The notes below the pieces were generated by a model. The model was not told the origin of the DNA. It searched no databases and worked only from the letters and a program-made list of their open reading frames with translations. The position numbers were made by a program, and so were the translations under genes. Below, in pieces: positions 23,572-40,570 of a stretch of DNA of 64,000 bases. The first letter of the stretch is position 1. The number at the start of each line of letters is the position of its first letter. This stretch comes from Strigamia acuminata (lineage: Eukaryota; Arthropoda; Chilopoda; Geophilomorpha; Linotaeniidae): the NCBI GenBank assembly GCA_949358305.1, contig OX442320.1, positions 11,548,259 to 11,612,258 on the forward strand, written 5' to 3'.

Positions 23572-25214
23572 TTATTTGTTATTTCTATTCAGTTTTTTTG
23601 CCATTTTTTTATTGTTCTTGCGGTATACATATGCGAGAACTGATTGGATTATTTCAATTAATCCAGGAATGCTCAGCCCAAGAAACAGCCCCAAGTTACC
23701 ACCAATGTCACACATGAAAGAAATCGCAGTGTACGAATAATATTCTGGATGTGTTTCTATAAAATTATCTTCAATGAAAAGGCTTACCATTGACTCGTTT
23801 GCTAAATATGTAAGCCTGTGCAGTTTTTTGTTGTAAACAACTCGATCGCATGTAGGTGGACAAGAACAATTTGCCTCAAATACAAATTGTGAGTTTGACT
23901 TGTACGAATCCATTATAGTGTTATAAATCGTCGTTAAATCCAAACACAGGGGCACATCCGGCAAGGACATAAACGGCAATCTAATGAAAACAATCCAATT
24001 ATGCGAGTTATCTAATTAAACATTACACTTACTTGCAAGTAACGGCTTTTCTTAACGCTTTTTCAAAGCAGTTTTTCTCACACTCGCTTACTTGTTTGGT
24101 GGTATAGCATGGTTCTTCTGTACGGTTGATCGTTATGTACTGAATTTGAAACATTTTATCAGATTACGAGGCAATATATACAAGACAATATGTGCGCAAA
24201 CCCTTTTGGCCGACAGTCCATATACAACGTGTACACCAAAGTCCAACACTTGGAATTGTGTTTGTATTTTGTATTGTACAAGTTCTTCATCGTCATGAAT
24301 CATGAACTATTAGAAAGAAATAATAAATACAATCAATAATTAATGCAAAAGTATAGTAATCAAAAATCCAACTCACCATAGCCAGGAAATTCCAAAAACA
24401 AAATGGCAGTTTAATATTAAAAACAAACTTGAGCATAAAATCATTCTTTCGAAACGGAACAAAATTTTCTGAATCACATTTGCAGGAAACGATTAGTCAA
24501 ATTAATCAAAACAACATTTTCACTAAACTTACTCGAGGTATATGTTTGACATTTCCCAAAGGCTGTATGAACATAGTTAGGCTTCAAAACTTCTAAATCA
24601 CTTGCCAGGGTTTGTAAAGATGCTCCCTACAAATTACACATCCAATTAATAATCCTAATGTATACATACAATGGTATTCATGTTAGTATACAGAAAACTG
24701 ATATGCATCAGTGAGGGTTCCTTCCAATGTCATCATATTCCAAATTGAAGAAATGTTGAATGTTTGATTCACTAAAGCTGCTGTATAAATGGAACAATGG
24801 TTGTTGATCTCGAGGCCTTTTTGTTTTGCTGCAGCCTGCCTGGTTTCTACTAATGACATGTAGTTCTCCTGATTGGGACATAAAGTGATGGATGGGAATT
24901 TAACCGAAGAGTTACGAACAAATGATATTTTTTTATCGATTGGAACGGATAAATATAAAAGAAATCGCTCGTAGATTTGGTATGAACAAGTGATGAAGCT
25001 CGAACCAACAACCAAGAACCAAAATAAATTATACGTTAAGCCGCGACGCTTTAAATTAAGAATTTGATCTACGTTCGGTGTCTCCTGTGAGTTTTCTACC
25101 TTGTAATGTGCAGCATCTTGAAAACAATGGTCACAATATCGTTTTAACTTGGATTGTATGTGTTTACTTACTTCTTAGGCTGTGGGTTTTGAATGGCTGG
25201 TAATTGGGATGCAT
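23572..25214 (-). CDS. DEG/ENaC (pickpocket-like) channel subunit P8, intact, 424 aa
   Basis: Exons: 25172-25214, 24692-25116, 24533-24626, 24377-24468, 24202-24306, 24033-24139 and 23572-23980, totalling 1275 bp and open. The 43-bp exon 1 (MHPNYQPFKTHSLR) is class I in length but diverged. The class I motif before TM2 (NSQFVFEANCSCPPTC) supports the assignment. TM1 FWFLVVGSSFITC, FPSITLCP, filter GLS in GLFLGLSIPG, and a basic Asn/Lys-rich tail. It is the most diverged class I copy, so it may be the older lineage. Confidence 0.88.
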
Positions 25215-25818
25215 TGCGCTGATGACTTTTTACGGGCAGAAGAATGTTATCACCAAACCAACGACTGATTGCAACTGGATTGTTTAATTTGAATATATTT
25301 TCAAATGTATTGAGTTTTTGCTTTTCTTAGAAACCTGGTCACGCAAACATTATTTTTCTACAATTTTTTTATTGAGTAGTGCGTTCAAAAGGTTTGAATG
25401 TTTTCTTTGTGATATTTGTGCTGTGAATAGAAATATTTTCTATTCATCTTTTTGAAATAAAAAGGTTGCTGGATTGATTTTACTTGTCCAAACTAAATGT
25501 GGCAAATTGCCATGCAAGGTTATAAAATATTCATTGCCGAAGATAAAAGAATTTTATATAAAGTATGTTTATTACACTTCTTATCGATAAACCGATAAAA
25601 CAGTTGCAAAAATATGAGTACCATATTATCTTTAGGTGCATTGAAGAAGTATTAATTGCTATTACATTGAAAAACCTCAAAACTATTAGAGACTAAGTTA
25701 TTAAGACGTATCTTGTTTGCATCCAATTAATTTTAGCTACCTAATAGTGTATATTTGAGATTGCGACATCTAATGGAGTTTATAAGCAGAAAGAAAACTG
25801 AAATTATCCCATACACCT
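25215..25818. other. Spacer P8-P9
   Basis: AT-rich, no gene recognised, and little similarity to the other spacers beyond the first 100 bases. Confidence 0.4.
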
Positions 25819-27660
25819 CTATTGTTTATCTACTAGTACATGCATTTTCCTACCAATTATTTGTTTCTTTGGCATTGCATTTATTCTTGCATTATTCTTA
25901 CGATAAATATAAGCAATGATTGATTGGATTATATCAAACAATCCGGGAATGCTAAGGCCAAGAAACAAACCTAAATTCCCACCAATATCACACAGTAAAG
26001 GAATCAACGGATAGGAATAATATTCTTCAGAGGACTCGATAGTATTATCATCAATAAAAATGCCAAAAGTAGCATTTTTTGGTGTAGAATGAATTGCATG
26101 CAAATGTTGTTTGTAAACAATTTCCTCGCATATTTGGGGACACGAACAATTAACAGCATAGTTGAATTGTAAGATTATTGAGTTTGCTCGAATGTTGGTC
26201 TGGTTGATGTCATCCGCACTCGAACATAAAGGCAGATCAGGTATAGTCATATAAGGTAACCTTTCAGACATAGCAATCTACTATCAACACTAATTTGTGT
26301 TCTAAATGTTTCATTAACTTACTGGCAAGTTATGGCAGGTCTTAAGGCTTTTTCAATGCAGGTTCTATGACACTGGCTCACTTGTTTGTGTGTGAAGCAC
26401 GGCGCTTCTGTCCTGTTGATCATTTTGTACTGAATTTCAATATTGTACTGTATCAGGTTAATTTACTAATTGGTGCAAATTTCTGAAGTTATCAAACCTT
26501 TTTGATCGACAGTCCGTAGTAAACTTTTTTGTTGAAATTTATTGTTTGATGCTCTGTGGATACCTTGTATTCTACTAGCTCTTCGTCATCGTGAATCATG
26601 AACTGAATAAACAATATGAATGAAAATTAACCAAAATTGTTGCTGTCTGACCAAACTATTCTCGCTATAACTTACAAAACCGATGAAATCTTTGCTACAA
26701 AATGGTAGAGACATATCTAAACGAAACTCGAGTATATAATCATCTTTCCTGAAGGGCACAGGTGTTTCTAAATGAAAATTAACAAAATTTAAGAATCAAA
26801 ATCAAGTGAACACACATTAGAATCTTTACTCGTGCAGCATGGGCATACTTTGCTGCATTAACAATCAAAAGACTCGTGCTGCATCGTGCTCAACAGTCAG
26901 TAGGCTTGCTTTTCTGCATTACGATGTATAGTAAAAAGACTTACTCGAGGTGTACGTGTAACATGTCCCATAGCTAGTGCGAACGGGTTTGGAGGGTGCC
27001 ATCATTACCGGCGGTTCGACTGCCAGGAAGGCTCTCTGCAAGTTATCATGATACAATTAGACATCTTAAATATATAAAATATTAAATTTTTGATTACAGT
27101 GTAATAGAACACAAGGACGAGGGTTCCGTCTAATGTCATCATGTCCCAAACTGCAGAAGTGTTGAATGTTTTGCTTACCAATTGCGAGGCATAAATGTTG
27201 CACACGTCAACGCCTTTTTCTTTCGCTAAAGCTTGTTTAGCTACGAGGAGTTTCATGTGGTTGTTTAAGTTGGGACAAACAGTGATGGATGGGAATTTGA
27301 CAGTGGAATTAAAACCTAAAGTAATTTTTGTATCCCTAGGCTCGGACAAATACATGCGGAGTCTGTCATACATTTGGTAAGAACACACAAAGAAACTCGA
27401 ACCGATCACCAGGTACCAAAACAAGTTGTAGAATAGACCTCTCTGGAGGTTCAGACTTTCGTAGATGTCTAATAACATATTGCTTTCTTTTTCATCCGTC
27501 AGCTTCTTGGTCTTGGAACTGGCAGAGCCTTCAGAACAATGTGGATAAATTAGTTATTAGTGCATTTCCATTATGATGAATCCAATCTTCTGATGATTCA
27601 TTTTGGAGTTTACATACCTGCTTGCCAGCAATACTTTGAAAGCTGATTTTCCTGCTGCAT
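25819..27660 (-). CDS. DEG/ENaC (pickpocket-like) channel subunit P9, intact, 436 aa
   Basis: Exons: 27618-27660, 27098-27528, 26945-27035, 26676-26767, 26498-26602, 26323-26429 and 25819-26260, totalling 1311 bp and open. Class II N-terminus (MQQENQLSKYCWQA). TM1 FWYLVIGSSFFVC, FPSITVCP, the class II motif ILQFNYAVNCSCPQIC, and TM2 GLFLGLSIPGLFDI. The tail is longer, ending in HVLVDKQ. The last exon uses an acceptor followed by GTTACC instead of the family ATTACC, with the same phase. It is the right-most array member; P9 and P8 form the outermost class II / class I pair. Confidence 0.88.
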
Positions 27661-27735
27661 ATTCATGCAAACTGAGTTGTTGGTCTTGTGCCAGTCATCG
27701 AAGAAATGGTAACGAAAACACGCAAAGTTGGATCA
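27661..27735 (-). promoter_or_regulatory. Class II shared upstream block
   Basis: The stretch just upstream of the P9 start, with the words GTTGGTCTTGTGCCAGTCA and AAATGGTAACGAAAACACGCAAAG, recurs upstream of P3 (about 6190-6260), P5 (11375-11450) and P7 (23225-23290), but not upstream of class I members. Probable promoter or 5'UTR. It could be duplication without function. Confidence 0.4.
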
Positions 27736-27798
27736 ATTTTTATTGATCTTGTAGGGGGAGGGGAACAAGATTTCTTTTCAGTAAAATTTCACTTGAAT

Positions 27799-27804
27799 TT
27801 TATT
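27799..27804 (-). terminator. Poly(A) signal of the WAP gene
   Basis: AATAAA on the minus strand, about 60 bases past the stop codon at 27862. Confidence 0.6.
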
Positions 27805-27861
27805 GATAAATAAAAGGATACATTTACTACATTTGATTATTTCTTTAACAATATGCAACAT

Positions 27862-29271
27862 TCAAACTGCACTGTATGTGCAGTAGTAATTGCAATTACT
27901 ATCTGGACAACATTTTCTATTTGAAGCTCCAGAACAATTGCCGTCAACCAAACATCTTGAAGGTCCTCTAGACACCTGACTAGGAGACGGACAGGTTCCT
28001 CTCTTGTTTGAAACTGGATCAGAGCACATATTGTTGCAACATAATTGCATACCAGGGCACTCAAAATTTGTCTGACAGAAAACGGTTGGATTTATTGCAC
28101 CTGGTGGACAATCACCAAACTTGTTCATAGAGGTCCCACAAAAAAAAGGATCTGCTTGACCAGTAGACACCTCTGCACAATAGTAAGAGCAATTGGTAAC
28201 CTGACAACATTTCAAACCCGAAGGACAATCTTGGTCTATGACACATTGTGGTTGGGACAACTGGATGTTACCAGGAGTGGGACATGTTCCAGTAATTGTG
28301 CTGAAGGGATCAGAGCATCTTCTTTCATTGCTAAAACTTCTTCGGCAACATAAACGGTTACCGGGACAATCGGAGTTATCGGTACAGGCAGTCCGGCCTT
28401 CATTGATTAGTAATGCCGGACATACTCCCAATTTGTCTACGGAGAAGCAGGCGGGATTGCTTGTTGATGTATTGGGCTGGACGCAAATGAGGCAGCCCAA
28501 AGGACTTGCGCAGCATCTTTGACTACCTGGACAATTGGTGTCCAACATACAGCGGGAACCGGCATCGACAATCATAGTTGCCTGAGGCGGGCATTTGCCT
28601 TGCCGGGTTGTGAATGGCTCGGCACACTGTCTTGCTCCATTGCCATCTGGACAGCACATTCTTTCATTGCCATTGGCTGCACAATCTGAATGACTGCCAC
28701 ATGGCACTGGTGCTTCCGAAGTTAAGATTGGAGGGTATGGGCATCTAGCGTCTGACGGAATGATTACGCTGCAACTTTGTCTGAAATCTATCTGAAGTTC
28801 ATTCTTCTTTGCAGGTGCTGTGCATGTGTATGAACAAGGACTTTGTGGACAACACTTCTCTTCACCTGGACATTCAGAGTCCAAAAGGCAACCTAAGAAG
28901 GACGGTTAATTTTTGTGTAGTTTAGTGTACTTGAGATTTGATTTTACTTGTTTTTCCATTTTGTATCTCATCTTGGTCAGGACAGTCATATGCCTTGGTT
29001 TGTAGTGGGTCAGAACATCTTGAAGTGGTTTCACTGCCATAACAACAAAGTCTGTTTCCATTGCAGTCTAAATTAGAGTTGCAGGGTTTGTCATCAGGAT
29101 TGATTAAAGTTGGTGGGCATGTGCCTACTTTGCTGACTGCAAAACATTCTAGGATTGAAAACAAAGATTAATTCATGCAAGGTAAATGAGGCTTTTTAAG
29201 ACTATACCTGGTTCTGAATGTGAGAAACCTACAAGTACAACGAAGCAAACTAAGAAAGGAATAAGTAACAT
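27862..29271 (-). CDS. Secreted protein with eight WAP (four-disulfide core) domains, 431 aa
   Basis: Exons: 29208-29271 (signal peptide MLLIPFLVCFVVLVGFSHS), 28948-29148 and 27862-28892, totalling 1296 bp and open. After the signal come eight Cys-rich modules of about 45-55 residues with the WAP pattern (GxCPP..., CxxDxDCPG...CC...C). Two module types alternate: one has a longer loop ending in RCSDP or QCAEP, the other ends in YYC or SYTC. WAP modules act as serine protease inhibitors or antimicrobial factors in animals, and also as matrix proteins (perlwapin type). Which applies cannot be read here. Paired modules and a single large last exon suggest growth by duplication of a two-domain unit. 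A TATA box lies at 29321-29328. Confidence 0.9.
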
Positions 29272-29320
29272 GGTGATTTGACAGATAAATCTGTTGTTCT
29301 GAATTGGGATCGTCTCGTTG

Positions 29321-29328
29321 CTTTTATA
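29321..29328 (-). promoter_or_regulatory. TATA box of the WAP gene
   Basis: TATAAAAG on the minus strand, 50 bases upstream of the start codon. A TTCAGA initiator-like word lies about 30 bases further on, fitting a very short 5'UTR. Confidence 0.65.
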
Positions 29329-29576
29329 TGTTAGTGGCAATGAAATAATTTGATACTGATAGTGTGCAATCAAGGAAAGTTGTTGAATGTAACCAAGTAT
29401 AAATTTTTTTTATGATTATGACCTAATTTCAGGAAATTATTCTTCAAAAGAGTCGGTTATGTTCAATACTCTTTTCCAGTTTATTTTATCTGATAGTAAT
29501 AAAATAGGGTTGTTGAAAGCTTCAATAAAAACACTAAACACACAAGTGGAAATGAACAACAATTCTGTACTGCGGC

Positions 29577-29711
29577 CAGTGCTGGACTGGCCCGGCGGGC
29601 TACCGGGAGTTTCCCGGTGGCCCTTGGCCGCTGTGGCCTGTCCCGACTTCATTAATTGTGGCCCGGACACCCAGATTTCCCGGCAATAAATTTGTTCCCA
29701 GTCCAGCCCTG
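29577..29711 (-). mobile_element. 135-bp hAT-like MITE, copy 2, inverted
   Basis: Ends CAGTGCTGGACTGG and CCAGTCCAGCCCTG. It matches the element at 18892-19026 in opposite orientation with the same total length. No exact 8-bp duplication is visible, so the copy or its flanks are older. Confidence 0.85.
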
Positions 29712-30420
29712 GCCACAGCTTAGCTCGCTTATCCCTAAAAGCGTCACTGATCACGTGAACCCGGCTGTGCTCCACTTCTTTAAAAAGTCATTGACTTTCT
29801 CTTGAATTTGTAATATTTGAAGTTCCACGACTGGGTGCAGATCAAAATGATTTATTATATTTTTCAAAGTTATAAATTGGAAATAAATGCAATAAAAATT
29901 GATTGTGGGCAAGTGGAAGGAAGATTCTCAGTTCACCTGAGAATGAGAAGACTGAGATAAGACGTCATCTGTTGAGAGGAATGTGAAGCCGACGGGGAAG
30001 TCCCGGTTTGTAATCTGTGATATGGAAAGAGGGGAAATCCAAGGCAGAGAAACACGAATCGGTGACCGCCTGACGGGGAACTGAAACCGATTTGTTTACT
30101 ATGTGTTCAGTTGCACAAGCAGTTAAGGTATGGATGCATTTTTGCAGAAAAAGTTTCATTAATATTCATTTTATTTCTAGGAATTATTTCCACAATGAGC
30201 AAATTTGTTTTTGCTTTTCTGTTGGTTTTACTGGTGAAATTGACAAATTGTGACGTCACAAATGCTGCGAACACGACTTCGTGTAGAAAAACGTGCACGT
30301 TTGTGTACGCGAATATGTATCACTTATCAGGTTTGTTTTTATTGATTATTTTATTGATTATTTTATTGATTTATTGATTTTTTTTTTTTTAGAATTAACT
30401 CACGCAATTACATTTGGATT
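29712..30420. other. Intergenic, no recognised gene
   Basis: Mixed composition. A weak open stretch at 30194-30377 starts with a signal-peptide-like run (MSKFVFAFLLVLLVKLTNC), but no continuation, splice partner or homology was recognised. Confidence 0.35.
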
Positions 30421-30450
30421 TTCCCTTATAATCCACGGCGCGTGCCTGAG

Positions 30451-30460
30451 CGCATGCGCA
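30451..30460. promoter_or_regulatory. NRF-1/Erect-wing-like palindrome upstream of TBCD
   Basis: GAGCGCATGCGCAG contains the palindromic core GCGCATGCGC typical of NRF-1-family binding sites (Erect wing in flies). It lies about 220 bases upstream of the TBCD start codon. A similar site lies before TFCP2. Confidence 0.5.
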
Positions 30461-30676
30461 GTACCGATTTTTAAATGATTTCAGTTTCGGTTTTTTAAAT
30501 TTCCACCCGAAGATCAAATCCGTCTCAATTATTTATTTTAAAAAAATTTCGTCCAATTTTGATCGATGTAAATAAATATTTTAATCTTTTTTACGTATTT
30601 TACCTCGTATTTTACGGTATTCGTGTTTACTCCTTTTGCTCACTAGACGTCGCTCGATTTGAAGCAAGAAATCAAG

Positions 30677-36345
<5,669 letters not shown>

Positions 36346-37184
36346 TTGGCTTAATTTGCTTAATTCGATTACGCTTTAACGCTTTAATGGCCAAGTTTGA
36401 TTTTCATTTGATTTTTATTGATTTTTTTCACGATATTTACAACGAATATATTATTTTACTGCTGCTTCTGTGTTGTTATTGCAGTTGGCTACTTCTACCG
36501 TTACGATATACAAGGATTTGTGGGTTGGAAGGAAGCGGCGGTCGGATGAGTTTTTTCGATGGTTAGGGCTCTCGAATTTGATTTTTTAGCCTTTAACTTG
36601 CATTTTTCAGTCTTAAATTGCTTTTTTTTCGAATTTTGCACATCTTTTAATGCATTTTCTTGGCTTTATCGGCGTCTAAAATGCATTTTTAGACTCTAAA
36701 TGCTTTTTTTTTCCGAATTATTCGTCTAAAAAATTAGTTTAAATGTGTATAAAATGTTTTTTTTCGAATTTTGCATGTCTATAAATTTAATTTATATGCA
36801 TTTTCTTGTCTAAAACGTCCGAATTTGTATAATAAGAGTGAATTATGTGCCTAAAGATGTATTTTTTTGTGCCTAAAAAAATGTTTGAAACCAAAAAATC
36901 ACCAAACACAACACGAAAAACTCGTCCCACCAACCAACAATCAATGAATTGATTAATGAATTAATTAATGAATTAGTTAATTAATCCATCCTAATGGCAA
37001 TCAAACTAAACCTCTAAATATTGATGAACCCGATTAAATTGAATTCTTCTCATGAAACAAACAATTATTGCTGGGCGAGGAGGGGAAAACGTGACAAAAC
37101 AACAGAAACCTATAATATACAATTTACGCCCGTATACAGATTGAAGAATAAATAAATGAAAGAAAAGAAGGAAAATGGGATCAA
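36346..37184. other. Tail-to-tail interval TBCD / SH3BP5
   Basis: 3'UTRs and AT-rich DNA. No further gene seen. Degenerate GCATTTT words occur at 36600-36860. Confidence 0.45.
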
Positions 37185-40100
37185 TCAATTCTTCTTGTTG
37201 TGACTCTTGCGCGCCAATTTGGGCGTGACCACAGTCTCCTGCACGGTGAACTGGACCGCGACCACTTTGTACTCGGACGATTTGCCGGCGGACGAGGCCG
37301 AGGTGCCCGACGGGGTCTTGCAACGCGACGAGGACGACGTGTCGCTCTGGACCAACGAGTCGGGCGTGCGCACGTCTTTGGAGGAGGAGACCGTGCTGTG
37401 TTCGCCGTGTTTGTTGGGGACGGCGAAGTCGGGGTAGACGTCTTCGTCCATGTCCTTGTCCAGCATAAGGTGCGCGATCTGCTCGTCGGTGAGCACGTCG
37501 GTGCTGTGCAGGCTGTCGACGTCGGAGCGGTCGCTCTCTTCGGTGGCGGTGAGGAGGAGGTCGGCGAGGGTTGCCGCTTGCGCCGCGTCCGGGCCGGATT
37601 TGAGCGAGGCGCTTCTGGCGGCGGCGAGCATTCTCAGGCCAGATTCGCGGACCCAGGCCGATACTCTGTCCGAGTGGTGTTTGTGGTCGGATAGGATGGG
37701 TGCGGATATGTCGATGTTTTCGGTTTGACACGCGTTGTCGACACGGGTAATGATGGCTTTGGGTGGCGCATCTTGACTGGCGTCAGTTGGCGACTAAGCA
37801 CGCGAACAAATCACAATTACAAATGTGTACAATTTGTGGCGAATAATGCAGTTTTACACGTTTAATGTGTCAAATTGTGCATAAAATGCATTTTTACACG
37901 CAATTTCTTTTTTAAAATTTATTTTTACACGTTAAATGTGTCAAATTGTGCATAAAATGCATTTTTACACGCAATTTGTTTTTTAAAATGCATTTTACAC
38001 GTTAAATGTGTCAAATTGTGCATAAAATGCATTTTTACACGCAATTTATTTTTTAAAATGTATTTTTACACGCAATTTCTTTTTAAAAATGCATTTTTAC
38101 ATGTTAAATGTGTCAAATTGTGCATAAAATGCATTTTTACATGCAATTTCTTTTTTTAAAATGCATTTTTACACGTTAAATGTGTAAAATTGTGCATAAA
38201 ATGTATTTTTACATACAATTTCTTTGTAAAAATGCATTTTTACACGCAATTTCTTTTAAAAAATACATTTTTACACGTTAAATGTGTACAATTGTGCATA
38301 AAATGTATTTTTACACGCAATTTGGGTTTAAAAAATTGCATTTGTACACTTAAAACGTGTTAATTTGTGGATAAAAATGCATTAGCGTCACAATTTTCCT
38401 CTTTTGATTTGATTACCTGAGCATCCTCGTCTGAGGTACAGATCTTTGATTTTCTATTGGAAGTGACTTTGTAAGGAAGATTGAGGTATACATCATTAAA
38501 ATCCGTCGGTGGATTCGGCTACATTATATCAATTTATATCAATTTCGCATCAAACATTTCCTTTCTCTTCGACCAACTCACTACATCGTGCGGCGACGGT
38601 CGAGTCGGCGATTCAGCTCCCACGCCGGAACCCCGCGAGCCGAGCGACTGCCGCTCCTGCTTCTGTTGCCGCTGCCGGTGAATCTCGATGCTAATCTCCT
38701 CCAAATTATTCAAAGCGTCCGAATAACTCTGTTTCACCGTGGTTATCTCCTTCTCCAGCGCCTGAACTCTCTGTTTCTGCCTCTAAACGTGAAAAAACGC
38801 GACAATTAAAAGAAAAAAGGAGAAAAATCGCAATTTGCCTCCATTATCTGGTTGAATTCGGCCTTCATTTCGTAGTACGGTCTGCAAAAATGCAAACAAA
38901 AAATTAAACAGATTAATTTTGGTCAGAATGAATAATTAAACATCGATTTAGATAATATTTGCGAGGTCCAGCTTAAAGAGAAATGTAAAACAAATGATGT
39001 TGTGAGCTGCTGCGAGCTACTTACAAAAGCAATAGCCGGTGTTGATAGGCTAAACTGTTTAGTTGAAGCAAACTTCTCCTTGTCGAAAGACTGTTCTCCC
39101 AAAAGGAGTGAGAAATAAGGAATTGATTATTTGCAAACATGCTGATCATTAATGCAAATTGTGCGGGCATGCTTGGAAAAAATAAATAAAACCAAAGAAA
39201 ATAAAAGAAAATTAAATTAAATTGGGTTTGGTTTGGGTTTGGGTTTGGGTTTGGGGTTTGAGGGAACAGTTTTTTCGTATTTTCGATTTTGATTTTTTGG
39301 TTTTGTTTTTTTTTTATTTAGTTTGCGTTTTATTTATTTTGTTTTATTTTTTGGGCTTACTTTGATTTTGAAATTGCACTTTTTAGTTTCTTCTGAAGGG
39401 ATTGCACGTCTTTTTCGGCTTCGACGTACGCTTGGGATTTTATCCGGTGGATTTGTTTGCTTATCGCTCGTTCACGTTCGGCCTCATTCACCTGCAAGTC
39501 GGAGGACAAGTTGAGAATTTGTGGCGAGAAATTAATTGTTTTTAGTACAAATTTGAAATAAATTGGGAAAAGTGAATTTTTGTTTAAAAAAATTGGAAAA
39601 ATTAAATTTTTCTTAAAAAAAATTGGAAAAATTGAATTTTTCTTAGAAAAATTGAATTTTTTTAAAAGTAAAAATCGGAAAAATTGGAAAAATTGAATTC
39701 TTTTAAAAGTAAAAATCGGAAATCTTGGTAAACTTGAAGTTTTTTAAAGTAAAAATTGAAACTAATTGAGAAAAGTTGAATTTTTAGATAAAAATCAAAA
39801 AGGAAATGCAACAATTCAAACAAATGTAATGTAAAAAAGAAAAAAAAATGAATCAAATAAAATTTCTTTAAAATTGTCTTTAAAAATAGACTTTTGAATT
39901 GCTTGTTTGGCTCGCCAACCTTTTCGGTTGCATGATTGAGCATTTCTTGCCACGTTGAATCAAACGGCATTCCATTCTTAATCAGTCCTTCCTCGGCATG
40001 AAAAACCATTTCCTTAGCCGCACAATGCGCACTATTTGCCCTCTCGAACTTCAACGCCGCCTCTTGCGTCGCGATATGACTCTGAAAAACAAACGAAAAC

Positions 40101-40570
40101 AACAACAAAATTACACAAATTTCACAATTTCACAATTAGATTTACTTCTTTGGCTCGCAGCCTCGCTGAATAGTACGGTTGTGCCTTTTCAATACACGTG
40201 CCCAATCTTGAAGCCAAAAATTTGAATCTCTGTGACGACTCGCTTAAAAAATGACGATATGCTGCTCTGGCTTCCTGCAAACATGCAACAATACCAAAAT
40301 CGACTTCAAAATCGACTCAAAATCGACTAATTTTGCTTTTTATCCCGTTTTCTTACATCCAATTCGACTTCCAGGCGATTGATCGCGTCCGTGGCATTGT
40401 TTAGTTGCTCTAGCTCGACCTGTTGGCGAAACAGTGGTGAAAAACAATGCGATTTTCATTGATTTCGTTCGCTGAGTTACCTGCACTCGGGGATCGACGT
40501 AGTCGTCCGCATCCACATCGATTTCCTTCGAATTTCGTTGTGTCGTTTTCAATGTCGCCAATTTGGACAT
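37185..40570 (-). CDS. SH3BP5: SH3BP5 / parcas family protein (Rab11 GEF family), 509 aa
   Basis: Nine exons: 40481-40570, 40357-40419, 40146-40274, 39920-40081, 39361-39491, 38839-38881, 38582-38782, 38417-38518 and 37185-37793, totalling 1530 bp and open. Family blocks: VDPRVQVELEQLNNATDAIN at residues about 26-45, FDSTWQEMLNHATEK, KLKSAISKSKPYYEMKAEFN, SYSDALNNLEEISIEIHRQR and RGSGVGAE. Together they form the long antiparallel coiled coil. SH3BP5 proteins are guanine-nucleotide exchange factors for Rab11, and the fly orthologue parcas modulates Btk signalling. The C-terminal third is low-complexity Ser/Thr/Asp-rich. Intron 6 appears to use a GC donor (GAG followed by GCAAAT). Head-to-head with ced-6. 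Confidence 0.92.
37830..38365 (-). repeat. Tandem repeat in SH3BP5 intron 8, about 72-bp unit
   Basis: Units contain TTTTTACACG, AATGTGTCAAATTGTGCATAA and AATGCATTTTTACACG, about six copies with deletions. ATGCAT and CGTTAAATG words recur. Confidence 0.8.

Noticed and set aside
30111-30377. Small secreted peptide gene before TBCD
   Set aside because: Signal-like start only; no splice partner, domain or poly(A) context recognised.
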